From Spartinivicinus marinus (GTDB lineage Bacteria; Pseudomonadota; Gammaproteobacteria; Pseudomonadales; Zooshikellaceae): DNA of 64,000 bases. Positions within the stretch are counted from its first letter, which is position 1. Each line of letters opens with the position of its first letter. Shown here piece after piece: positions 27,126 through 36,923 of the stretch. Made by a program: the position numbers and the translations under genes. The DNA lies in NCBI RefSeq assembly GCF_026309355.1, contig NZ_JAPJZK010000001.1:6379411-6443410 (forward strand), read 5' to 3'. Under the pieces are notes generated by a model. That model was given only the letters and a program-made list of their open reading frames with translations. It did no database searches and was not told the origin of the DNA.

Positions 27126-29033
27126 ATGAACATATTACCCAAGGTTACTCTTTATAGTATTTTAAATATACTGATTATTCTTAGTGTAGCGATTATTAGT
27201 TATACCCTTTCATCCAGATCAACTGAAAAGACGGTTGCCATTATTGAAGAAGAAGTCGACCCTATCCTTTCTGCACAAAACCTTGATACTCACTTTACTC
27301 AAATCATGCTCTATGCCATTACTCATATGACATTAACTGAAGAGCAAAGCATGCTAGATCTAGAACAAATTATTGAAGAAGAGCGTCGTCTATTTGAAAA
27401 TTATGTAGATGATTACAGAAGCAACATAAAAAGCATACTTCTGAAAAAAAAGATAGATAATTATGTTGAAATAATTCATGAGATGGATACAACAATAGAT
27501 CAAGCGATTCATTATAACAAAAATTTTGACCAAGAAGCAGGGCTGAACTTATTACTTGGGAAAGGCAAACTACAGCTGGAAAGTGCTGGCGATTTAGTAT
27601 TACAAATGAAGAATATACATCGCCTGAAAATCGATGAAAACAAGCAAACTGTGTTAAACAATAACAAAGTACTGGCTAAATCATTAGCTTTAATTGGCTG
27701 CATAACTTTAACAATTTATATTTGTATTTTTATTTATATAAAAATAGTTTTTATAAAACCAATAAAGCAGCTATCAAATATGGTCTCAATTGCCAAACAA
27801 GGAGACTTGACTTCAGTGGTTTCTGTATCAACAAAAGACGAAGTTGGCATGATGACTCGCTCTCTTCAAGACCTATTTCATGATCGTATTTCCCCCGTCA
27901 TACGTAATACCCAATCATTAACAAACAGCCAAGCCCAACAGGCTAGTGAGTTTGCTAAATCCTTTAAAGACATTGCAACAAGCTCAGAATCGCTCAAAAC
28001 ACAATCAGGCAAAATATCAGATAGCTCTAATCTCATGGCAACCAATGTAATGTCCGTTGCCGATGCAACCGTCAGTACTTCTAAAAATATTAGTGAAGTC
28101 AATCTTTCAATAGAAAAGTCTGTATCACTCCTTAATAACTTAGATAAATTAACAAAAACCAGTGTAAAGGATATTGATGAGCTAAGTGAAATTTCAAACA
28201 GTATTTATGATAGTATTCACCAAGTAACGGGGCAGATGAATCAGTTTTCAAATGATATCAGTACCATTAACGCCCTCTCAGAACATTCAAGTCAAGCGGC
28301 TACCCGTTCCCAAGCAAGCGTACAGTCAACAATCAAAGTGCTCGGCGAACTCGAAAGCGTAACAGATGAAATTTTTGGCTTCATCGACCAAATCGCTGAA
28401 ATTTCTACCCAAACCAATGTACTTAGCTTGAATGCAGCGATAGAAGCCTGTCAAACAGCTGATGATATGGGGGGATTTAGAGTAGTTGCAGGTGAAGTAA
28501 AAAAGCTAGCCGCTCAAACTCAGCAGGCCAATGTTAAACTGGCTAGGCTCGTGAAAACAGCACAAACTAGATTAACTATTGTCATGAGAAACTGTGATAA
28601 TGCCTTTGATCGCTCCGCAGAAGTCAATGATAACAATCAAAAAATAGCTAAAATGATGGCACAACAAGCTGAAACCATAGTGGTTGTTTCTCGAAATATA
28701 GAGTCGATATCAGCATCATGCACTAATGCAGATGTAATTACTAATAGAGTCATTAACAGTTTTAAAGAAATATCTCAGTCAGTAGAAAATAATTTTTTAG
28801 CCACCAAAACCATGAGTAAGAATGCCAGTGAGTGTGAGAGTCATGTGATGGCGATAGTTGAGCTTATAAAACAAGCATCTGAAGAAGCAACTTGTGTCAG
28901 CAAAAACCTGAAGAGTATTAATAAAGAAATTGTTGAAATTGATAGCAACGTTGTAGAAAGTCACCGAAGCGCCCAAAATATGTTTGATGCCGCTAAAGAG
29001 TTAAATGTGTTAATGGCTTTTTTTAAAGTTTAA
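27126..29033 (+). CDS. Transmembrane methyl-accepting chemotaxis protein
   Basis: The ATG at 27126 gives a 635-residue receptor with a first membrane helix (about 5-28), a helical periplasmic domain of about 160 residues, a second helix (about 190-215), HAMP, and a long coiled-coil signalling domain. The hairpin tip reads TQTNVLSLNAAIEACQTADDMGGFRVVAGEVKKLA, recognisably an MCP tip but divergent from the usual AARAGExGRGFAVVADEVR; the changes fall where CheA and CheW bind. There is no C-terminal CheR-tethering pentapeptide (it ends MAFFKV). It follows a LivK-like binding protein at 23 bp, so it probably reads that protein's bound state. Confidence 0.9.
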   Translation: MNILPKVTLYSILNILIILSVAIISYTLSSRSTEKTVAIIEEEVDPILSAQNLDTHFTQIMLYAITHMTLTEEQSMLDLEQIIEEERRLFENYVDDYRSNIKSILLKKKIDNYVEIIHEMDTTIDQAIHYNKNFDQEAGLNLLLGKGKLQLESAGDLVLQMKNIHRLKIDENKQTVLNNNKVLAKSLALIGCITLTIYICIFIYIKIVFIKPIKQLSNMVSIAKQGDLTSVVSVSTKDEVGMMTRSLQDLFHDRISPVIRNTQSLTNSQAQQASEFAKSFKDIATSSESLKTQSGKISDSSNLMATNVMSVADATVSTSKNISEVNLSIEKSVSLLNNLDKLTKTSVKDIDELSEISNSIYDSIHQVTGQMNQFSNDISTINALSEHSSQAATRSQASVQSTIKVLGELESVTDEIFGFIDQIAEISTQTNVLSLNAAIEACQTADDMGGFRVVAGEVKKLAAQTQQANVKLARLVKTAQTRLTIVMRNCDNAFDRSAEVNDNNQKIAKMMAQQAETIVVVSRNIESISASCTNADVITNRVINSFKEISQSVENNFLATKTMSKNASECESHVMAIVELIKQASEEATCVSKNLKSINKEIVEIDSNVVESHRSAQNMFDAAKELNVLMAFFKV

Positions 29034-29131
29034 TCATAATCCAGCAATAATTTACTGGAATACATATTAAGCATACTATTAGCTAATTAAAAATAGAAGA
29101 AGCCAAATAATTTTTCTCAAAGAATATAGCT

Positions 29132-29491
29132 TCAGGCTAAATACTTTTCTAGCTGTTGCCAATGATTCGGAACCCATTTACCCAGTAATTTCCACTTTAT
29201 ATCAATCCACCTTTTTTTTCGTGGAGACAGGCTTTTTACATGAATCCCCACTCTATAGGTAATTTGCCTTGGGCTATACCAACCAATGGGTGGCTGATTC
29301 ATAGCTAGCCAGTGCTCTCGCCAAAAGCAAGGGGCGACTTCATAACGATAAATGGTATATAGCATTTGTCGCTCGACTTGCGTTGCTTGTAGTTCATTAG
29401 CAATACTCTCCAACACACGCTCTGATGGTATTACTTCTGCAAAAAGCTGCGCCAAAATCACCCATATCTGTAAACGTTTACTATCAGACAA
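29132..29491 (-). CDS. Small hypothetical protein (DUF7079-like)
   Basis: The 119-residue frame starts at TTG with GGA 8 nt upstream. It begins with two helices (WVILAQLFAEVIPSERVLESIANELQ), followed by EVAPCFWREHWL and a basic segment. The pattern of a helix, EVAP, then a Trp-rich part resembles a small family of uncharacterised proteins (DUF7079-type). Function unknown. Confidence 0.5.
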   Translation of the reverse strand: MSDSKRLQIWVILAQLFAEVIPSERVLESIANELQATQVERQMLYTIYRYEVAPCFWREHWLAMNQPPIGWYSPRQITYRVGIHVKSLSPRKKRWIDIKWKLLGKWVPNHWQQLEKYLA

Positions 29492-30018
29492 CTATAAATC
29501 CAACTTATTCATTACAACTGTATATGAAAGCATGCTATATCCTTCGCGAATCATTTTTTATAAATGCCTACCTGGCCGTTACTTGCAGCCAGCGAAAACC
29601 TTTCGCAATGGGAATATCAACATGCTTATGACTATTTTACGCGGCTAGATTTTAATCCGAACGTCCGTTTTTTTAAAGGCTTTGACTAATATATGTCGTA
29701 TTAATAAGGTTAATACCATTCTAACCGATCGGTAGTTTTTCCAATAATGATAAATAGAAGTGCCGCAGTCAAAGCATTTTATAGTAAGTAATTTTACACT
29801 TACAAACAAAAGGTTGGAATACAGCAAGTAACGATTATACCCAATACGAATGGTTTTTAGGTGAAGCCATCGAGTGACGAGACCCCATGAGCCTATAAAT
29901 AATAGATGATTGGGGTGAGGAGTGAATATAACAAAACCTAGAAATCATTCGTGAAGGGTATAACAATGTACAAACACTTCATAACGTAGCGCTTGTACAT
30001 TCAATCGAATAAAAAACC
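29492..30018. other. Intergenic region holding a 127-bp repeat
   Basis: Apart from the repeat at 29836-29962, I see only short frames without ribosome sites here. No gene is called. Confidence 0.45.
29836..29962. repeat. TATACCC repeat, copy A (127 bp)
   Basis: It begins TATACCCAATACGAATGG and ends CATTCGTGAAGGGTATA, so the ends are imperfect inverted repeats that extend inward through TTTTTAGGT and its complement. Copy B at 48255 matches along the full length with scattered changes. No ORF lies inside. Confidence 0.75.
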
Positions 30019-30477
30019 TTAGACTTTAACACCAAATGTAGTACTCATTGTGGAGGATTGAGTTTGATCTACTGGTGGTTTGCTACCTATTTCTATTGTC
30101 TGCACCTGTTCTTCCACCTTATTAATATAGGTTTCTAACATTTGGAAAAGCTCAGCATCATCGGTGCTTCCCAGATTAAGCTGAGTCCATAGGATAATGT
30201 CGTTGCTCATTTCATCAATGGCCGTCAGCATGGGAGGAAATTGTGCATTGAATAAATTATTGCTCAGCAGCTGTTTTGCTTGCAAAAAATCACCATCCAC
30301 TAATTTACCGACACTACTAAAAAAGGTAATAATTTGGCTATTATCTGTCATACCAATGTTAATGGTGAGTTTGTCATCTATACTTAAGCTCACTACAGGT
30401 TCATTTGGTAGCTCAACATCGCCCATGCCTAACATATTGAGCAGGGTTTTTATACGTAGCCTTACTTCAGCATTCAT
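30019..30477 (-). CDS. CesT/SycE-like type III secretion chaperone
   Basis: The 152-residue acidic protein starts at ATG with AGGAAG just upstream. It has the typical order of a class I type III chaperone: helix, LSIDDKLTINIG strand, QIITFFSSVGKL strand, helix with LLSNNLF, then ILWTQLNLG and a C-terminal helix. Such chaperones dimerise and hold effectors ready for secretion. No secretion apparatus or obvious effector is adjacent, so it is an orphan here. The last 25 residues are Ser/Thr/Gln-rich. Confidence 0.7.
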   Translation of the reverse strand: MNAEVRLRIKTLLNMLGMGDVELPNEPVVSLSIDDKLTINIGMTDNSQIITFFSSVGKLVDGDFLQAKQLLSNNLFNAQFPPMLTAIDEMSNDIILWTQLNLGSTDDAELFQMLETYINKVEEQVQTIEIGSKPPVDQTQSSTMSTTFGVKV

Positions 30478-30666
30478 ATAACTTCCTCAGCACTTGGCCT
30501 TGAATTTTTCACTTGTTACCAAAATTTTAACATAATCAAAGCTTTTTAATTATCATCAACAGCGGTTTTTTTTAAGCAACACTTGTAGCTACAGCTTAAG
30601 CAAACATCAACTCATATCAACATTGACTACCCAACCATAGGCTATTCAGCTTAAACTACTTATCTC

Positions 30667-31419
30667 ATGCCTTCTCATACCGTAACAGGTTATAGATCAA
30701 TGGACTATTGGTTTACGACAACTTTCGCCTTTGTGATTATTTTGATCGGCTCAGCAGTGCAAACGGCAATAGGCTTTGGGATGGCTATAATCGCCGCGCC
30801 ATTATTATTCTTGATAAACCCTGACTATGTACCTGGCCCCATTATCCTGGCAGCACTATTTAATTGCTTAGCAAATACTTATTACTTCCGGCACTCAATT
30901 TCAATGAAAGGCTTAACCGCTGCCATGCTAGGCCGTATCCCCGGCTGTATCGCAGGTGGTGGTATATTGCTCATCTTATCCCCCTCCTTAATTGCCGCTT
31001 CACTGGCCATCCTGATCGCTTTTGCCTTGCTGACTAGTCTTGCAAACTGGTCTTTTCAAGCCACCCCTAGAGCGCTGTTTATTGCAGGGTTTGCCTCCGG
31101 TTTAACCGGTACCAGCACCTCCATTGGAGGGCCACCAATGGCGTTGATTGTGCAAAATGAAAGCACCAGCTTTATTCGAGCCAACCTAGCAGGTTTTTTT
31201 CTTTATAGCTGTATTACTTCATTAATTATCCTGGTAATAATGGGCAGATTTAATTGGCAACACTTACAACTTGGTCTGCCATTGGTCCCGGCGACTTTAT
31301 TAGGCAACTGGCTTGCTTATCGAATACTTCACTTTATTAGTAAAGCGCAAATTCGCCAATTCACTCTCTGCTTATGCTGTATTGCCATCATTAGCTTACT
31401 ATTTGAGGTGTTTGCCTAA
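30667..31419 (+). CDS. TauE/SafE family membrane permease
   Basis: The 250-residue protein has about eight membrane helices and the two repeated family motifs GFGMAIIAAPLL near residue 37 and GLTGTSTSIGGPPMALIVQN near residue 140. Members export sulphite, sulphoacetate or other small organosulphur anions. An alternative start is ATG 30700, which has a better AGG upstream. The MOSC fusion gene follows 52 bp downstream on the same strand and may be co-transcribed. Confidence 0.88.
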   Translation: MPSHTVTGYRSMDYWFTTTFAFVIILIGSAVQTAIGFGMAIIAAPLLFLINPDYVPGPIILAALFNCLANTYYFRHSISMKGLTAAMLGRIPGCIAGGGILLILSPSLIAASLAILIAFALLTSLANWSFQATPRALFIAGFASGLTGTSTSIGGPPMALIVQNESTSFIRANLAGFFLYSCITSLIILVIMGRFNWQHLQLGLPLVPATLLGNWLAYRILHFISKAQIRQFTLCLCCIAIISLLFEVFA

Positions 31420-31471
31420 CCTAGGGGAATCGATTAAGGTAAACTTCTTGACTATGCTAGAGTGATGTTTC

Positions 31472-33367
31472 ATGTCTCAAACTGCCCGTTTATCTGCAAT
31501 CACCGTTTACCCCATCAAATCAACCGCAGGCCTTTCCGTCAGCCAAGCAATGGCTAATCGCGAAGGACTAGTCTTTGACCGGCGGTTTGTTTTGGTAGAT
31601 GACAATGGGCTGTTTATAACTGGACGCCAATACCCTCAACTGACCTTGATTAAATCAGCCATTATTCCTGTAGGCATGCAAATTTCAGCCCCTGGCATGC
31701 CAACCTTAACCATTAACTATTCTCAATTTACCAGCCAATACGAGCCGATTACTATCTGGAAAGACACCATTCAGGCCCAATACTGTTACCAAGAGTATGA
31801 CCTATGGTTTAGTGAGTTTTTAGGTAAGCCTTGCCATTTATATTTTTATGGTGATCGTTCACAACGCCCAGTAAAAAAACGCCCTAATGACCAAGTTAGC
31901 TTCGCTGATGGCTATCCTCTACTGCTCATTTCAGAAGCATCATTAATTGACTTAAACTGTCGAACCGCTGAACCTATTGAAATGGCCCAATTTCGGCCAA
32001 ATATTGTAGTCAATGGTACCAAGGCATTTACTGAAGACAGCTGGCAGCAGATCAAAATTGGTGAAGTACGTTTTGATGTAGTTTCTCCTTGTGCTCGCTG
32101 TATTTTTACAACTGTTAACCCAAGTAATGCTACCAAAAGCCCACTGAAAGAACCTGTTACTACATTGGCTAATTATCGCAGCGATGAAAGTCATAATATC
32201 TTCTTTGGACAAAACCTGGTTGCATTAAACGAAGGTATAATAGTTATAGGTGATTCTGTTGAGGTGATAAAAACCAAAGCACCTGCGGTTTATATTGACA
32301 ATGCGCCAATCAAGCGAAAACCCACCCAAACCACCCAGCAAGGTAACCACTCCACAACTGACATACAATTAACCTGTCAGCGTGTTATTGAAGAAACACC
32401 TACCACTAAAACATTTTTATTTACTAGTACAGAGCGCTTACCCAGCTACTTGCCTGGTCAATATTTGGCTATACAACCTACTATAAATGGCCAAGCGATT
32501 ACCCGCACGTATACTTTGTCTTCTTCACCTAGCAGGCCAGAGCACTTCGCTATTACAGTTAAACGCGAAGAAAATGGAGTAGTATCTAATTGGCTTCATA
32601 ACCATTTAATGGAAGGAGATCAAATCACCGCTCAGTTACCCAGTGGCGATTTCCATCTTCAACGCACCAATAATAACAAGCTGTTATTATTAGCTGCCGG
32701 GTGTGGTATTACCCCTATGTTATCCATTCTTCGCTGGTTAACCGATCGCCTGGAAAACGTTGATGTGGTGTTAATTTACTCTGCAAGAAGTCAAGCTGAT
32801 ATCATTGCTTATCATGAGTTGCTACTACTGGCCGAACAAAACCCTTGTTTTACTCTTCACATAACATTGACTCAACCAACTCAAATACCTGCATGGCCAG
32901 GTTATCAAGGCCGACTCAATCAAGCCATGCTACAACAATGTATACCTGATTTAGCTGAACGCGCTATTTTTGTTTGTGGTTCTGCCAGCTTTATGGAGCA
33001 CTGTAAAACCCTTAGCCAACAATTAGGTCACGGTTTAACAGATTATTATGAAGAACGCTTCTTTACTCCACAACAAACCCAAGAAGTTGCTACTCCAAAA
33101 AAATCCGTATCAATACTCTTTGACTCGTGGGACATAATGGTCAAAGGCGATAATCAAACGCCTCTTCTACAACAAGCGGAACAGGCCGGAGTTGCCATTC
33201 CTTATATGTGCCGAGCGGGTATTTGTGGACAGTGCAAAGTGAAAGTGGTATCTGGCCATTATCAACGGCTAGCTGACACACCTTTATCAGAGGAAGAAAA
33301 AACTGATAATGTAGTACTAGCTTGTAGTTGTTTAGCAAATAGCGATTTAGTCATTAACGCGATATAA
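31472..33367 (+). CDS. MOSC - flavin reductase - 2Fe-2S ferredoxin fusion protein
   Basis: The 631-residue protein joins an N-terminal MOSC beta-barrel (1-125), a MOSC domain (135-265) with the molybdenum-ligating Cys in SPCARCIFT, an FAD/NAD(P)H reductase module (295-530) with RTYTLSSSPS for FAD and GCGITPML for nucleotide, and a plant-type ferredoxin (545-631) with CRAGICGQC and a later CSC. Escherichia coli YcbX has MOSC plus ferredoxin and borrows an external reductase; here the reductase is built in. YcbX and mARC reduce N-hydroxylated compounds with molybdenum cofactor, which I infer for this protein as well. Confidence 0.88.
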   Translation: MSQTARLSAITVYPIKSTAGLSVSQAMANREGLVFDRRFVLVDDNGLFITGRQYPQLTLIKSAIIPVGMQISAPGMPTLTINYSQFTSQYEPITIWKDTIQAQYCYQEYDLWFSEFLGKPCHLYFYGDRSQRPVKKRPNDQVSFADGYPLLLISEASLIDLNCRTAEPIEMAQFRPNIVVNGTKAFTEDSWQQIKIGEVRFDVVSPCARCIFTTVNPSNATKSPLKEPVTTLANYRSDESHNIFFGQNLVALNEGIIVIGDSVEVIKTKAPAVYIDNAPIKRKPTQTTQQGNHSTTDIQLTCQRVIEETPTTKTFLFTSTERLPSYLPGQYLAIQPTINGQAITRTYTLSSSPSRPEHFAITVKREENGVVSNWLHNHLMEGDQITAQLPSGDFHLQRTNNNKLLLLAAGCGITPMLSILRWLTDRLENVDVVLIYSARSQADIIAYHELLLLAEQNPCFTLHITLTQPTQIPAWPGYQGRLNQAMLQQCIPDLAERAIFVCGSASFMEHCKTLSQQLGHGLTDYYEERFFTPQQTQEVATPKKSVSILFDSWDIMVKGDNQTPLLQQAEQAGVAIPYMCRAGICGQCKVKVVSGHYQRLADTPLSEEEKTDNVVLACSCLANSDLVINAI

Positions 33368-33399
33368 AGGACCCTATAATACTCCTTTTTGAGTGTTTT

Positions 33400-33427
33400 T
33401 TATAAATGCCTCTTTGGGCATTTATAA
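33400..33427. terminator. Stem-loop between MOSC fusion gene and chemosensory block
   Basis: TTATAAATGCC and GGCATTTATAA form a perfect 11-bp stem with a 6-base loop 32 bp after the stop. A smaller ACTC/GAGT hairpin with a T6 run precedes it. Together they probably end transcription before the chemosensory block, although the larger stem has no U-run. Confidence 0.45.
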
Positions 33428-33571
33428 AGTCCTCTGTTCTTCATACCTGTCTTCAAACACGCTCTTCACAATTTTTACTATTGACAAATATCAGGCCGTT
33501 ACCTAGTTTTCATACATAATTATAGGTAAATATTTATCTATAAACCCTCCAAACGAAAGCTGTTATATCCT

Positions 33572-34654
33572 ATGCATGGAGAATTTATCACCTCTGCCAA
33601 GGTATTAATCGTTGATGATATGGCAACCAATCGGGAGCTTGCTAAAACTGCCTTATGCAGTGCAGCTTACCAAATTGACGAAGCAGAAAATGGCCAAGAA
33701 GCATTAGAAAAAATTAAAAACAATCACTATGATGTGGTTTTACTTGACGTCCTAATGCCAGATATTGATGGTTTGGATGTTTGCAAAATATTACGCCAAG
33801 AAGCTGATTTTGCATTATTACCCATCATTATGGTAACTAGCCTAGAAAGCCCTGATGATGTCATTCGCGGTATGTCTGCAGGAGCAACTGACTATGTACA
33901 AAAGCCGTATTTCCCGGCTGAACTAGTCTCCCGCGTTAATGCAGCGGTCAGACATAAACGCATTATTGATCGTTTAGATGATATTGAAACGGCTTTTTTT
34001 ACCTTAGCCCGTATTATAGAGGCAAAAGATGCCCACCAAAATGGTCCTTATGATCGCTTAGCACACTTATCATTAGTCTTTGCTCAAAACTTAAAGCTTA
34101 CCTATCAGCAAATCGATGCGTTATGTCGAGGCAGCATTCTTCATGATATTGGGAAATTGGGAATACCTGACCATATTTTATTAAAATCTTCCCAACTCAA
34201 TGAGAGTGAATGGGAAATCATGAAACAACATGTCATCATTGGTGAACAACTCTGCAAACCTTTTAAAGCACTTCAAGATACCGTCGACATTATTAAATAC
34301 CACCATGAAGCTTGGGATGGATCAGGTTATCCAGAAGGCTTATCAGGTAAAAACATTCCATTATTAGCACGTATATTTCAAGTAGTGGATATTTATGATG
34401 CACTTAGCTCCAAACGTCCGTATAAGGAAGCTTTCTCAGAAGAAACCACTATTAAGATTTTAAAAGAGGAGTCCAAAAAAGGATTAAGAGATGCCAAATT
34501 AGTAAAAGAGTTCATTGCTCTATTAAAAGCAGAACCAAAATTATTTCAAATGCCCAAAGAGTCAATTACTTTATCAAAAAGTTGCGAATTAACAGAAAAG
34601 GTAATGAAACTAGGTATTTCTAGTTGGTATCAAAAGATCATCAATTCCTCATAA
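33572..34654 (+). CDS. Response regulator with HD-GYP c-di-GMP phosphodiesterase domain
   Basis: The 360-residue protein has a receiver domain (about 8-125) with the phospho-acceptor Asp in VVLLDVLMPDIDG and the Lys in DYVQKPY, then an HD-GYP domain (about 145-330) with HDIGK, the distal HHEAWDGSGYP and the DIYDALSSKRPYK segment, so metal ligands and the GYP signature are complete. It should hydrolyse c-di-GMP when phosphorylated. As the first gene of a block containing CheW, CheR, CheA and CheB, it is the likely output protein of that pathway. Confidence 0.93.
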   Translation: MHGEFITSAKVLIVDDMATNRELAKTALCSAAYQIDEAENGQEALEKIKNNHYDVVLLDVLMPDIDGLDVCKILRQEADFALLPIIMVTSLESPDDVIRGMSAGATDYVQKPYFPAELVSRVNAAVRHKRIIDRLDDIETAFFTLARIIEAKDAHQNGPYDRLAHLSLVFAQNLKLTYQQIDALCRGSILHDIGKLGIPDHILLKSSQLNESEWEIMKQHVIIGEQLCKPFKALQDTVDIIKYHHEAWDGSGYPEGLSGKNIPLLARIFQVVDIYDALSSKRPYKEAFSEETTIKILKEESKKGLRDAKLVKEFIALLKAEPKLFQMPKESITLSKSCELTEKVMKLGISSWYQKIINSS

Positions 34655-34664
34655 GCCGATTATT

Positions 34665-35141
34665 ATGATTACTACTCACCAACCTGCTGCACCAGAACAA
34701 AAAACATTAGCAACCCTCGTTGAAGGTAGATATGTTCTTCATTTTATGGTTGCAGATGTACAGTGTTGTTTACCTGTTGATCATATTAAACGCATTATTA
34801 CTTTAGCTGACTTATTTAAAACCCCAAAAGCCCCTTCTTACATGGTAGGAATGTTAAACCTACATGGACAGGCTATTCCAATTATTGATCCTTGTATGTA
34901 TTTACAACTTGGTACACCGAAACCCTATAGTATTGAAACAACCATTATTATTTGCCGTTATAATAAACATTTATTTGGTATAGCCGTTGGACAGGTGATG
35001 GATATTGATATTCTTGGTTCAGAAAACTTACAGTATATCGAAAGCAAACATTCTCCCTTTATTGGCACCGTAAATTTTAATAAAACCATTTCATTTATAC
35101 TGGATGTCAAATACTTAGCACAAAGCTGTGAAACAATTTAA
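34665..35141 (+). CDS. cheW: CheW-like coupling protein 1
   Basis: The 158-residue protein is a single CheW domain with the usual VADVQCCLPVDHIKRII start, the APSYMVGMLNLHGQAIPIIDP core and a C-terminal ISFILDVKYL strand. CheW links receptors to CheA. It starts 10 bp after the HD-GYP gene and sits in the place of WspB relative to the CheR-TPR gene. Confidence 0.9.
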   Translation: MITTHQPAAPEQKTLATLVEGRYVLHFMVADVQCCLPVDHIKRIITLADLFKTPKAPSYMVGMLNLHGQAIPIIDPCMYLQLGTPKPYSIETTIIICRYNKHLFGIAVGQVMDIDILGSENLQYIESKHSPFIGTVNFNKTISFILDVKYLAQSCETI

Positions 35142-35239
35142 ATATCAATAAGTAACTCACAAATAAGGGTATTACTGAGATGTAAATAGCCATATTTTAT
35201 AAGGTAATATCATTATTCTCTAACAACCTCATATTCACT

Positions 35240-36724
35240 ATGAAAATTACAGATCTAACAGAACAGGCGGTTACTGACTTTATTGCTAATAGGTTCGGTA
35301 TTCACTTACAGTCATATCAGATTCCTTATTTACATGATGCTATAAGCAGTGCTTGCGAAAAGTTTAACTACCAATCCCCTACTGAATACCTCTTAGACTT
35401 AAGTAATGCCGATTACGACGCCCCTGAGCTTTCTCACTTGATCAATGCGATTACCATTAGTGAGAGCTACTTTTTTCGAGATACTGAGCAAAACCAGTTA
35501 TTAGAAGAAGAATTATTACCTCGTATCATTCGGCAACATAGAGAAAGCCAGCAGCTAAGTTTACGTATCTGGAGCGCGGGGTGCGCTAAAGGACAAGAAA
35601 TATACAGCATCGCTATTATTTTACATAAACTGTTACCGGATATAGAGAGTTGGAATATTCATCTACTAGCCACAGATATCAATCAAACTAATTTAAGTGA
35701 TGCTATTAAAGGACAGTACAATGCTTGGTCCATGCGTTCTACACCAGAAGCTATCATCAATCAATTCTTTCATGTAAATACATTATCTACCGAAAAAATT
35801 TATCAAATAAATGACCAACTAAGGAGTTTAGTCAAGTTTAGTTTTATAAACTTATCTCAGGATCAGTTCCCCAATATATGGAGTGAAACCAATAATCTAG
35901 ATTTAATTCTGTGTCGAAATGTCTTTATTTACTTAAGCAAACTGGCTAAGCCAAAAATAATTGAAAAATTTATAAACTGCCTAAAACTTAATGGCATACT
36001 AATATTTAGTGCGTCTGACCTAATTAATTACCACTCTCCGTGGTTAACAAAATACCAGTTTTTAAATAGAGAGTTTTTTGTCAAAATAAAGCAGCCTGAC
36101 TTAACACAAGATTTCATCAATGACGCCTTTCCCAGCTCCGCTAGCAACTACCCTTCAGAATCCACCACTAAAGAACCACCTTCGACTCAACAAGAAAATA
36201 ATAATCAGACGTTGCTGGTAACAATTCAAACCATGATGACATCCGGGCATTGGGTTGAAGCTTCAAAACTATGTGATCAATTACTTAATAATTCCTCACT
36301 GTACCCGGTTGCAATACAGTATAAAGCAAAGGCTTTAGCAAATATTGGTAAACTTGATGAAGCCAGCAATTTATGTTTAGTTTATATAAAATCTAAACCT
36401 CTTGATAAACATGGCTATTTAATTTATAGCTTGATATTAATTGAACAAGGTGAGTATCAACATGCTGTTGACTACCTTAAAAAAGCTATTTATATCGATA
36501 GTAAATTTTTAGAAGCCTATTACCACTACGGCCTACTACAAATTCGGTTAGGGAAGATAAAGCAAGGCATTGAAATATTAGAATGTGCAGCTAACTTGGT
36601 GAATCAGCAAAATGCGCATTATATCGTCCATAATACCGTAGATGAAACCTACGAGCATCTTGCGCATACTATCAAAGAAGAAATTAGTATGTATCAGTCA
36701 CTTGATAAGGTAGCTAAAAGTTAA
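35240..36724 (+). CDS. cheR: CheR methyltransferase with C-terminal TPR repeats (WspC-like)
   Basis: The 494-residue protein has the CheR N-terminal helical domain, the SAM-binding segment IWSAGCAKGQEIYSIAI near residue 112, NLDLILCRNVFIYL near residue 218, then a linker and tetratricopeptide repeats (about 330-480). It methylates receptor glutamates. TPR-fused CheR proteins are typical of Wsp-type systems, where the TPRs dock on partners. The SAM loop reads AKGQE where STGEE is usual, a mild variation. Confidence 0.9.
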   Translation: MKITDLTEQAVTDFIANRFGIHLQSYQIPYLHDAISSACEKFNYQSPTEYLLDLSNADYDAPELSHLINAITISESYFFRDTEQNQLLEEELLPRIIRQHRESQQLSLRIWSAGCAKGQEIYSIAIILHKLLPDIESWNIHLLATDINQTNLSDAIKGQYNAWSMRSTPEAIINQFFHVNTLSTEKIYQINDQLRSLVKFSFINLSQDQFPNIWSETNNLDLILCRNVFIYLSKLAKPKIIEKFINCLKLNGILIFSASDLINYHSPWLTKYQFLNREFFVKIKQPDLTQDFINDAFPSSASNYPSESTTKEPPSTQQENNNQTLLVTIQTMMTSGHWVEASKLCDQLLNNSSLYPVAIQYKAKALANIGKLDEASNLCLVYIKSKPLDKHGYLIYSLILIEQGEYQHAVDYLKKAIYIDSKFLEAYYHYGLLQIRLGKIKQGIEILECAANLVNQQNAHYIVHNTVDETYEHLAHTIKEEISMYQSLDKVAKS

Positions 36725-36923
36725 TTGAATGGCTCGCATGGACTCCATCAACCTACATGCCAGAACTCAATGAATTGAAGAAATATCTAGCTTAAATTTG
36801 TTGAATCTCCTTCAACCATTGCCTAGCCTTAATTAGATAAGCATCATTTTATCAATATAACATGATTCCTACCGCTATAATGACTATTAGAAGCAGTATA
36901 AGTGTTATTCATTGAAAGTCAGC

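Noticed and set aside
29645..29827. 60-codon minus-strand frame resembling a transposase scrap
   Set aside because: No ribosome site, no motif that I could name, and a flanking repeat explains the area better.
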